Below, piece after piece: positions 12,554-22,121 of a stretch of DNA of 64,000 nt. Where the stretch lies: contig NC_133105.1 in assembly GCF_022965805.1 (NCBI RefSeq), positions 2,170,001 through 2,234,000 of the forward strand, in the 5' to 3' direction. A program made the position numbers and the translations under genes. The notes below the pieces were generated by a model that saw only the letters and a program-made list of their open reading frames with translations, did no database searches and had not been told where the DNA came from. The stretch comes from Primulina eburnea (Eukaryota > Streptophyta > Magnoliopsida > Lamiales > Gesneriaceae). Positions within the stretch are counted from its first letter, which is position 1. The number at the start of each line of letters is the position of its first letter.

Positions 12554-13203
12554 TGATGCGATCCTGGCGAAATGGGTGAGCTGGGTCGGTTGCTCCACCG
12601 GATCGAATCAATAATGTTGTTCAGGAAAATGAGCACAATAGATGGATCTGTGAGCTATAGCTTCCACTGTGACCTGCAGACAAGGAGATGAACTCGTGAA
12701 TGGGCGCCGGAGGGGTGTCCGGCGTGGCCACTCCGATGCTTAAGTCAGCAGGGTACTCAAGCAATAAAACCAATGTAGCCAAGTGATGGCTGTGATATTG
12801 GTGTGAATGAATCCCATGTAAATGTAAAGAGAGAACCTGGTATTTATAGTATGAGAAGTAATGATTACCTCGTTCTCCGTGCTACCTACTAATTATAGTA
12901 GGACGGCTGAGCACACCCTATATTCTGACATGTCAACTCATCAGCACGGTGTCAGAGATGGGACAGTCGCCCACATCCTATTCTGCTAGTATACTCGAGT
13001 GCGGTGCTCATATCGAGGTGGCCGGGTAGAATGCCTCCCTGGAGATTTATACAAGATCCCGGGCCTATGACTGCCCGGAGAGTAGAGCATGGACTTGCGC
13101 CTGCCCGGCTCCAGAAGAATCCATCTGCAGACTCACTCGGATTTGGGAATCCATTTGATATTCCGGGTCATCCATGACCCGGGCTCTTACAGGGGTATCA
13201 TCA
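12554..13203 (-). repeat. 5' LTR of the non-autonomous element
   Basis: 650-bp terminal direct repeat, followed on the minus strand by the primer-binding-type sequence at about 12535-12553. Confidence 0.92.
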
Positions 13204-13803
13204 CAACGGTTATCTTGACTGAATCTATTTGTAAACAGTTTTCCAATAGTTACAATGATTCTTACAATACAATAAGGCTCAAATAAACACATAATAAATG
13301 AAAACAAATGTGCACAAAATGTTATTTAAGTAATTTTATGTAACTTTTTACTTGTGCAAACCTAACTCGAAATAAGAATTTAAAAGATATTGATTATTCG
13401 AAGAATGCTTGAAGACAGATTCAGAGTAGCAATTGTTGTGAATGTATTTGATGCATTTATATTTATAGTTGTTGATCCAAAGTTCATAATTATGCACGAT
13501 ACTTAATTAAAATTGTATTATGGACAATAAAATTATTTGTACACTGCAACTTCTTATTCAATACAAAGACCATGGATCCCTTGTTCCTTGTTTAAATATC
13601 CGATTTCATGATTGGGTATTTTCAGGCTAAGATTATATGATATGGTACAATATAATATAATAGTGGTTTATCATTACAATTATAAGTGCCCATCATTCAT
13701 GCTGACACAAGCCAAAAGATCAGACCATAACCATACAAATTAATATCAGTTTATTCCATTTTCACACTATACTGTGTGCCATATATGCAAGGATTTAAAA
13801 TTT

Positions 13804-13983
13804 GAGTAGGTCTCTCGTAAAATAGTACCACAGATCTTTATTAGTGAGATATGTTAATCTTATTCATATTTATAATAAAAAATAATACATTTGGCATAAA
13901 AATAATATTTATTCATCGATAACTTAAATAGAATATCTGTCTCACAAAATTGATATGTAAAATCATCTCACATAAGTTTTGTG
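13804..13983 (-). mobile_element. MULE-type MITE copy 2 (diverged, 180 bp)
   Basis: Reverse orientation, starting GAGTAGGTCTC and ending CATAAGTTTTGTG. A perfect 9-bp duplication TTAAAATTT flanks it (13795-13803 and 13984-13992). The interior is more diverged than in the other full copies, so this is an older insertion. Confidence 0.75.
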
Positions 13984-14698
13984 TTAAAATTTTGGGGTTG
14001 AAAAAATGTATAGTTTGGAATTTGGAACAAATGTATTATATCCACGAATACGTATATCGACAGTCGAATATCCCTAATATTCGACCCAATTTTCATGGTA
14101 GTGTGGAAAAAGTAACTTATTTAAAATCATAATTAGCTTTGCTATTATAATTAAACAATTTTTTTTATATATTTAATATTAAACTCATAATCACAAGCTA
14201 GCTAGTGTATATTTGTTGCGGCAGGCGCACATATTACATGTGTATTATATTAAGCAAACCCTAAAAAAAGTTTTACGATTTAACCTGCCTAATTATCAAA
14301 GAGCCGACATAATTACGAAGTTAATTAATTATAAATGTCCATCGTGGATTGGTAAATTATGAAAGCATAATGGCGTTAAAATTTGACTAATCATGCAAAT
14401 TAATAATGTCGTTAACTCATTGATAGGACATTTAATTTTTCATAATTATTAGTGGGGAGATAAGATATGATAGATTTGTCTTAATTAATTAAGTTTTCAC
14501 TTTAATTATAGCTTCGTTAATCAATGGAAAAAACGACGGCTGGTTTCCGGCCTAGCTATTTGATATAGAAATTGGAAGGATAATATATATTCATGCAACA
14601 TATATAAGTTTCATAATTGTTTTAGTAATTATCGACTTAATAAGCATAACTAGTACGATACGATTGTGGTTGAGAAATATTGGATTTAGAAATTTCGG

Positions 14699-14884
14699 GA
14701 GTAGGGCTCTTGTGAGACGGTCTCACGAATCTTTATCTGTGAGACGAGTCAACCTACAAATATTCACAATAAAAAGTAATACTGATCTTAGCATAAAAAA
14801 ATAATACTTTTTTATGGATGACCCAAATTAGAGACTCGTCCCACAAAATACGACCCATGAGACTGTCTCACACAAGTTTTTATC
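14699..14884 (-). mobile_element. MULE-type MITE copy 3
   Basis: Reverse-orientation member of the family, with GTGAGACGGTCTCAC near its left end and the expected CACACAAGTTTTTATC at its right end. The two 9-bp flanks (AAATTTCGG and AAAAAGTAA) do not match, so its duplication is lost or its borders have moved. Confidence 0.8.
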
Positions 14885-15577
14885 AAAAAGTAATACTTTC
14901 TTCACACAAATTTTTGCCATTTTAAATTGAGGCCACGTATGAATCATTGAGTCATTAGACGCATACAATTGGACTTTTATTTGTTTTAGCGTGGACTTTA
15001 GTTCTCTAAGGCCCTGTAAATGTATCCAAGTGATTTGGGCCCATTGACTTTTCCCCTATATGTTCTTTTTTGCTCATTTTAAGTCCCTTTATGTGTTTTT
15101 TCTTTTTATATTCGGATTAGTTCGTCGAATTTGTTTAATACGATTAATCTAGACAACTTGATTTGTAATCTACTACGTTAGTCTGATATTCATTCATTAG
15201 CCTTTTTTGGCACACTAAGGTGTAAATGATAAGCTAAATCATGTCTTATTAATTAAATAAAATTTACTAATTGAATATCAAATTAATCTATACTAAAAGG
15301 CAGACTTGAAACTTCAAATTAATTAAAACTCATAATTCTCATATTCATAAACCTAGCTAGTTATGCACAAATTTTAAAGGGATCTAAATTACGAAATTTT
15401 ATTTCAAGTCTTGTATAAAATTTTTGGTATATTGACCAAGGGAAGCATGAAATATTCCTAAGCAATTTATTGTGTTTGCCTAAGCAAGTTAGGTTGTGTT
15501 TGTTTATGTCTTAAAACGTCCAACATGAACAAAAATTAAATTGTTCTTTAAATTTTTTTCATGAAAAGTTTATTTTC
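14885..15577. other. Intergenic gap, no gene seen
   Basis: AT-rich DNA. I see no coding or RNA signal before the TRIM element. Confidence 0.55.
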
Positions 15578-15890
15578 TGTTGGGTGCAATAATTGTCCCT
15601 GCTTGGTAGAGCGATCGAACCGTGGTGCTTGAGTTGTTGTGCGGTTTAAAAGATTTGAGTTGCACCATTAACACTAGTTACAGCTATTGGTAAAACGGTA
15701 AACACTAGGTCCTACAATTGGTATCAGAGCCAAGGTCACGGGTTCGATTCTCATTGATTGCAAGGAGTGCAATTATTGGGAGGGAGATTGTTGGGTGCAA
15801 TAATTGTCCCTTATACACTTTAAAAGATTTGAGTTGCACCATTACCACTAGTTATAGCTATTGGTAAAATGGTAAGCACTCGTTCCTACA
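15578..15890 (+). mobile_element. TRIM-type miniature LTR retrotransposon (313 bp)
   Basis: Left LTR 15578-15716 (TGTTGGGTGC ... CCTACA) and right LTR 15789-15890 (same ends) are flanked by the 5-bp duplication TTTTC (15573-15577 and 15891-15895). Two bases after the left LTR comes TGGTATCAGAGC (15719-15730), complementary to the 3' end of plant initiator tRNA-Met. GGGAGGGAGA (15778-15787) directly precedes the right LTR as polypurine tract. The interior is only 72 bp and non-coding. The left LTR carries about 37 extra bases and the shared part differs at about six positions, so the insertion is not recent. All parts needed for priming are present; proteins must come from elsewhere. Confidence 0.93.
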
Positions 15891-15895
15891 TTTTC

Positions 15896-16612
15896 GTTAC
15901 ACATACAAACTCCTCCTTGCACCATTTTTATCATTTAATAATTCATCTTTTCACCCTTTATCATATTATATTAGATCACATTTTAAATTTTTAGTTATTA
16001 TGAAAAATATTAATTACCCCCATAATTCACTGATCCAGTCATACACACGGACCAAGATAAGCCTCAAAAGTCTTTGGCAAATTCCCAAGCATCAATTTTT
16101 CCTTCTCTAATCTAATCTAAGAAATAAAAATATCCATCTCAAAATCAGTCAAGATTACAAAAAACAGTACCAAACGACAGCTTAATCTTACACTTTGTAC
16201 TAAAACCTATCACAAACTCACGGTAAAGTCATCTTAACGGTGGAGACCCGTTACCAAAGAAATAGTCATCGGACAGTAAACTAAGAAATCGGGTAAGAAT
16301 TCAGACTAAATTTGCTTGGGCACAAACAGCATATAAATTTGTAATGGTTATTTCAGGTGCAACTAAAATTAATCCAACTCAGTTGGCCCCATTCCACTTC
16401 ATACGTGTTACATAGATTAAACAAGGTTTAGCTTAAAGCTATAGCAATCAAAACTCGGAGGGTTTTAGATATTTCTATCCTTGATAAAACTCAAATTTAC
16501 AACAACAAATGATCTAGTACAACAAGTGATAGGGGTAACTATAGTGTGCTTGTCCGTTTAAACATCTGAGTTACAGGGTATTCCTCACTCTGAGAGCATA
16601 AATGATCATGTA
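15896..16612. other. Gap including RING gene 3' UTR
   Basis: No separate gene recognised. The part next to 16612 is expected to be 3' UTR of the RING gene. Confidence 0.5.
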
Positions 16613-17911
16613 TCAATTTAATCTCCTCCTCCTAGGTGCACGGGAATCTCCCGTATCCACGTCAGAAATTCTTGAAGCGTTGTTTCTTCTTCTTGAAGAC
16701 AAAGTAGAGAGGGATACTGTGGAGTCGATTTCAATGGCATTATCAACCGTCTGACTCTCAGAGTGTATAACAGCAGCAATGCTCGATAACGAATCCCTAT
16801 CATCAGCAGGTGGAGGTAGTTCTTGATTTATGTCAACAGGATGGTCGTGAAAATAAGATTCTACCAACCTCTCAGCAGCCAGACTCTCGGCAGAGTTTAT
16901 TACCGATGTAAGATTCAATAATGCAGTAGCTGGATGTGAACTTGACCTACGAAGTAAAAATGATGAAAGCCGGTGACTATCCGTCACATCATAATCAGTT
17001 GGACTGCTTTCCCTCAAGTCAATTATGTCCTCAGATGGCAGTACAGGGACAGGAGTTCGTTCCCTACGCATTCCTCTTGAAGTTAGAATTCGGTTGAGTA
17101 ACGAGTTACTTCTCTCGGGTGAGTCGTGAGGACCATCAATATTTCGTGGCTGCACTTGGGAAAGTTCCCGGCTAAGATCAAATGTACTTCCAAGTCGTCG
17201 AATCATTTCCTCCATTGGGATAGTGAATGCTGTCCTCTGAATGGCTTGCCTCCAGCTCTCAACCCGCCGCGCTTGGGGCCGGAGAGGGATCTTAAGGCTA
17301 GAATCCACACTTGTCTCACGTATGCTATTTCCCCGGCCATATATTGGAGTCAAATTTTTAACCGTCACCTCTCCCTTGCAAACGGGACATTCCTTCGCAT
17401 CTGAATGATGATGTAGCCACCGGTATAGACAAGGCCAGCAAAATAAGTGGCCGCAGCAAGTAACAACAGGGTCCTTCGCCAAATCCAAACATATATTGCA
17501 ATCAAAAAAGCTTCCATCATCACCATCATTTTTCCCACAACCTTCCTTCTTACCCAGACCTCCATCTTCCAAACAACCAATGCCATTCTCAGACACTTTG
17601 GCTGACCCAATAGTCCTTTCCTCTGCTGCGACACTGCCCTCACCAGTCTGCTGGTCAATGCCCCCACTTAATTCGAGGGCAAGATTCCTAGTTTCAGGCG
17701 GGATAGGAACCTGCCTCCACAAGGACCGCCACCGTTGACTCCTTTGCCTATATACATCACTTACCCTATGAACAGGAGCATCTAACCAATCTTCCAGGTT
17801 CATAGAAACATATGGATAAGATCCTGATCCAGGTGCACTGTCATAACTAGAATCATCGAGAGGTCCCAAATTGAGATCAAGATTTCTGGAACTTGGATTC
17901 TCATCCGTCAT
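16613..17911 (-). CDS. RING-type E3 ubiquitin ligase, MUSE1/MUSE2-like
   Basis: Single-exon ORF of 432 aa. The N-terminus has LDLNLGPL (residues 11-18), an LxLxL-like motif. A conserved block with W42, W61 and W65 follows, then a C3HC4 RING finger at 138-178: C138, C141, C153, H155, C158, C161, C175, C178, with P176 (CPVC) and W163-equivalent aromatic context (YRWLHHH) as in E2-binding RINGs. After it comes YGRGN and a long serine-rich tail ending RAPRRRRLN. The RING resembles RMA/RNF5/RNF185, but I see no C-terminal membrane anchor. A size above 400 aa without an anchor fits the Arabidopsis MUSE1/MUSE2 type (recalled; implicated in turnover of TNL immune proteins). Role inferred: cytosolic or nuclear ubiquitin transfer. 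Confidence 0.85.
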   Translation of the reverse strand: MTDENPSSRNLDLNLGPLDDSSYDSAPGSGSYPYVSMNLEDWLDAPVHRVSDVYRQRSQRWRSLWRQVPIPPETRNLALELSGGIDQQTGEGSVAAEERTIGSAKVSENGIGCLEDGGLGKKEGCGKNDGDDGSFFDCNICLDLAKDPVVTCCGHLFCWPCLYRWLHHHSDAKECPVCKGEVTVKNLTPIYGRGNSIRETSVDSSLKIPLRPQARRVESWRQAIQRTAFTIPMEEMIRRLGSTFDLSRELSQVQPRNIDGPHDSPERSNSLLNRILTSRGMRRERTPVPVLPSEDIIDLRESSPTDYDVTDSHRLSSFLLRRSSSHPATALLNLTSVINSAESLAAERLVESYFHDHPVDINQELPPPADDRDSLSSIAAVIHSESQTVDNAIEIDSTVSLSTLSSRRRNNASRISDVDTGDSRAPRRRRLN

Positions 17912-18660
17912 CTAAATTATCGAGAAAACCCAAATAATAGCCAAAGCCCAACCTTCAAAACAGGACTTCTGGTTTAAGCCCGAGAAAACAAAATCTCACA
18001 ACTTTCTCGAACAAAACAAGGTTTACAACCTAATTGAATTCAGGGAACACAAATATTACCATCACTGAAAAATTAGAACCCTGTTTGTTTTAGCCTGAAA
18101 AGAATACGAATCCAACATTAAAAGCCACAGCACTAGAGAATTAAAACCAAGAATCAGTTCCAGTCAACTAAGACCCCCAGCTTTTCAGGAGAGTCAAACA
18201 AATAAAAACCCCATAACTTTATCACTGAAAAGGGGCAAAGGGTGAAAGAAATAATCACAAAGATTACAAGAAAAACATCGGAATTTCAAAATCTAAACCC
18301 AAGACACGTCTGCTCCACGCTGAAAACCAAACCAAGGGTTTTCATCTTTTCGGAGAAGAAAGCCGCAAAAGATACCAAGACTCAAACTTTACACTCCAAT
18401 TACATAAAGCGTTAAACAACTTGTAATAACAGAACAACAAACTGCAGGGAGAGGGAGAGAGACCTCCGGAAAACAAAGATTGTATTTATGAGCAAACAAG
18501 AACAAAATCGACGAATTAGGTGCGAATTGAGCTGGATTACATGCAATGACATGAAAATCCCATTGATTTTTTCTCCATCTAAGCACCGAAGACTGAGAGA
18601 ATAGGGATTTGGGGGTGGGGAAGGATAAAGAAATGCTGTCTGAATTGGGTTCAACTCAGA
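17912..18660 (-). other. Leader and promoter of the RING gene
   Basis: This stretch lies directly upstream of the RING ATG and has a transcript-like composition (mixed base content, CT-rich on the minus strand). I cannot place the transcription start or decide whether an intron lies here. No separate protein gene is evident. Confidence 0.4.
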
Positions 18661-19183
18661 AAGCTATGGAACGTAAGAAACAGGCGGGACGTGTGGTGGG
18701 GCCCAGAGAACAGAGCCCATGAAGAGAAATTAGGCCATTTGGGCCAAATTTATTGGGCCACTTTCGATGGACCTACGATCCGAAGTCCATTCAAACAGAT
18801 GAGATAATATATTGTATTTTGATTATTATAAAACTATATTCTATGATTTGCTAAACTATATTCCGTACCATAATACGGAAAAGTTTTTCTTCTTGGACCT
18901 GAATACAATTATAGAACATTCGACAAGCTAAGATAATGTAGCATTCGATTATTTGACATCCTAAAGTAGAGATGCTTATAAATTGGGTGGTTTCGAGATA
19001 TGCCACATATATATAGTTAGGAATATAGGTTTGTGGCCACGTTTGTTCCAACAAATGGACCGGGATATCCCGTAATAAATTAAATTTAATTTTAATATAT
19101 ATATATATATTTCACGCACGAAGAAATTTATGAATCACAAACATGATCATAGATTCCAACATATGACTAATGATCAACATCAT

Positions 19184-20838
19184 TCAAATTTGGCTTAACA
19201 AGCTGCTTATTGATCTAGCTTTCACCAAGCCAAGCTTAGTCCTTTTCTTCGTAACCACCAACGGATGCTGCAGCCCCAGGTCTCCACTGCTCATGGGCAA
19301 TGCACCACCACGAAAATCCACCTCATGATGGCGCTGGCGCACTCTACTCATGCTTCTAACCCTCCCTTTTCCTAAATGATGTTCACACAGCGCGTATCCG
19401 ACGAGTGTCGGTTGGCAGCACCGCCATCCTCGCCCATTAACACGGCTGCAACCTGAGCCCTCCATGATCACGTTCCCTCTTTTACTTTTCTTTGTGCCAG
19501 TACCACTTGAACTGCTGTTAATATTTTGAGCATCATCATGACCAGTTTGAGTGCTCAAGTCGCACTTCTTGTTAGTTTTGGACTTCATTCTTGCGATCAT
19601 CTGTGTTTCCTCCTTTGGGCTTCTTTCAAAACTCCCTCTCCTCTTCTTCAACGGGACAAGCGCCTTAGTATCTCCTTCACGCCAATACCCCGTGTCTAAA
19701 TAAAAAAAATATAGCAGATAACGTACAAAATAACATGAAAACAATGAATAACATGGTTAAGTTTTTGCTATTAAATTTGATATATAGGAGTATATACCTT
19801 TAGCAGCAGCAGCAGCAGCAGAAGACGGCTGCAAAAAGTTATTATTGGTACATTGTTCCTCATATGGAATGTTATTTTCCCTGAAAGTTATGAGCGTTGG
19901 ATAAGGATGATTTGGTTGACAAATTAAAAAATAATCAGTGCAAAACATATACATTGTAGCATGGAAAATAATATCTAAAGAAAATGATTCTAGGGACCAG
20001 CATGTATCCCCATGCTAACATGCACCACATGGGGGCACTATTTGTTCCCATTATACAGAGAAGAGAAAATGAAATAAGTCGAGTTCCATATATATTGATA
20101 GTGTCTACTTCCGATGTAGCCCTCACCCGGGTAACCATAGTTGATTAAACAAAACATCGTTAAAACATACAGTCTCTCCACTTGCAGTAAGCTTTTTTTC
20201 ACTGGGCTACTTGCTCGAGCTTAAAATTTAAATTAATGAAAGAATTGCTTTTTTCCCCTTCTTTTTGTATTTTTTACCGTCTATAAGAACTCATGAAAGA
20301 AGAGAATTACAAGAAGAATTCTATTAATTTTCTTCACACTCTTATCACCTGATATCATTACCAGCACACTTCTTCTTCTGTTCCTCTCTCCTTTTCTCAT
20401 CGTCCCCAGATTCCTACAGAAAAAGAGAAGCAGTGACCACAAATATTTTGACAAATCTTCATATATTTGCTTCATTATTTGCACCCGAGTGTAAGAATTC
20501 TTGGTGCAAACTTGTAACTTTACCCCCAAGAAATTACAATATCAGTCTTTGTACGTTGAACAAGTCTCGATACCTAAATTAGATGTTTTCTAAAAAGTCT
20601 TTACCTTCAGCTTCGTCTTCACCCCATTATTATCGTCTTCAGGTGGAGCCCAACTGGTATTACTGTCACTGATCACCATAACTTTATCAGACGGCTGTCC
20701 AAGAGGATCATTGGTCTGAGCAGCCTCTGGTTTCGGCTGCGCCGCCGCTGACTGGCTGAGATGGAAATCTGAAGGAGTAGATGGCGGTGGAAAACGCTTC
20801 CTGATCCTCATTGTTGAGTGATTAAACCGTGAATTCAA
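19184..20838 (-). CDS. WRC-domain nuclear protein without QLQ domain
   Basis: Four exons: 20838-20605, 20413-20349, 19880-19798 and 19695-19184, all GT-AG and in frame. That gives 297 aa, or 288 aa if translation starts at the second Met (20811, MRIRKRFPPP), which looks more family-like. Numbering below uses the 288-aa form. Exon 2 is charged (ESGDDEKRREEQKKKC) and exon 3 has an alanine run encoded by GCT/GCA repeats. Exon 4 holds KKRRG and the WRC motif C201-x9-C211-x10-C222-x2-H225 (GRGWRC). The WRC domain is the zinc-binding, nuclear-targeting domain of GROWTH-REGULATING FACTORs, but the GRF QLQ domain (GIF-binding) is absent. Probably a stand-alone WRC protein of unknown role, nuclear by inference. 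Confidence 0.85.
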
Positions 20839-22121
20839 GTATAACTAGGCAGAAATGTTGTTGAAGAAAGGGGGAAATCAAGAAGCGTCATGAAAGTGCA
20901 AAGACAGAGTCTTTGGGAGAGAAAGAGATCGTAAAAAATACATGTTCCGCAAGAAAAATTGTAGCTTTAGGATGCCTCTCCCTCTCTCTTTCCATATGTG
21001 CTGTTTTGTGCGTTTCTCTCTCTTGACCTTTATTTGTTGCACCACACACATGACAAGGAGTGGATATGTGTGAGTCATGTCAAAAGGGCAAAACATAATT
21101 CTTGGTGGTGGCACGTGCCAGAGCTGGTGGAGAGGGTGGCGCGTGCTAGAGGGGATCACTGGGTCCGGTGAGTGGGGCGGCGTGGAGTGTCTCTGTGTGT
21201 GTGAGAAAAAGTTTTTTTGGGATGCCGACGAGTAAAGTTTTATTAGGTTTAGTTTTAAGATGGATTTGGTTTTGAAAATTTATATTTTCCAACTCGCGTA
21301 TATTTTATTTATTTATTTATTAATTTACTACTTAGAAAAAAACTTGAGTGAAATGGTTTCACGGATCGTATTTGTGAGACGGATCTCTTATATGATTTTG
21401 CTATAACCTATGGTACATTTATCATATCTTTTATTTCAATCAGCAATCAAAACACCAACTTTAGCATTAGTTGACTTTGTAATCAAAAAAAAAAAAATTG
21501 CCTGTGTCTTTTTTCTTTAAATATGACGAATTTAAAGCTTTTTGTTCTATGATTTCGCTAAGTTGCACACATAACATTGATTTGGTTTGATAATATTATA
21601 ATTATCTAACTACTTTAGTGAGTTACAAACAGATAATTATTATGAAATTTGTTTGAATTTTAAGAATAAAAGCTTTTTGTTTGGCTACAAAAGATTACTC
21701 AAAGTACTTATTTATTTGAAACGAAGGAGCCTGTTGTTGAGCAGCACTAGGGGCTAGGGTCCAATTTTCGTTTATTGAGAGAACTACTGCTTCACAGAAT
21801 TTTTGAAATGTTAATTTCATTATCTTTATTGATTGATTCCTTTTGTTTGGTGTCCTACATTATTTAAAGCAGAATTCACTTATATCAGACATAATCACGC
21901 ATGATTCCAAGTCAGTCTAGTTCATCCACATGCAACTAACTGCTTCAGAACGATATCGCAATACTTTTGGATACCAAAAATCTAGCAGCCAAGTTCCTTG
22001 TATGAAAAATGAGTATATCTGAATTCTCGAAAACCAACACAACCGACTAGTTTTTTCTCGAACATAAAGTTACTGCTACCCAGCAGGGGCTAGAAAAATC
22101 ATAAGATGTGAAGAAACTCAC
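20839..22121. other. WRC gene promoter and intergenic gap
   Basis: About 20839-21200 is likely WRC-gene leader and promoter, with CT/GA-rich tracts. The rest is AT-rich and includes a truncated MITE at 21336-21397. The end nearest 22121 should be MTPC2 3' UTR. Confidence 0.5.
21336..21397 (+). repeat. Truncated MULE-type MITE fragment
   Basis: Only the first ~60 bases of the family are recognisable: an AACTTGAGTGAAATGG start, then TTTGTGAGACGGATCTCTTA. The far end is missing. Confidence 0.6.

Larger units (their letters stand above)
10330..13203 (-). mobile_element. Complete non-autonomous LTR retrotransposon, recent
   Basis: Two 650-bp direct repeats (10330-10979 and 12554-13203), in which I find no mismatch, enclose 1,574 bp. 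The whole unit is flanked by a 5-bp duplication CAACG (10325-10329 and 13204-13208). The LTRs start TGATGATACC and end CATCA when read on the minus strand, where 12553 downward reads TTGGCGCCGTCTGTGGGAA. That is the kind of sequence found just after the 5' LTR of plant Ty3/Gypsy elements, so the element is on the minus strand. A TATAAATA lies in each LTR (10617-10624 and 12841-12848, minus strand). There is no gag, protease, RT or integrase; most of the interior is a tandem array. It must have been mobilised in trans by a relative. Identical LTRs imply a very recent insertion. Confidence 0.93.

Noticed and set aside
15719..15760. A tRNA-like sequence (TGGTATCAGAGC, then GGGTTCGATTC)
   Set aside because: Position just after an LTR and before a polypurine tract identifies it as a primer-binding site.
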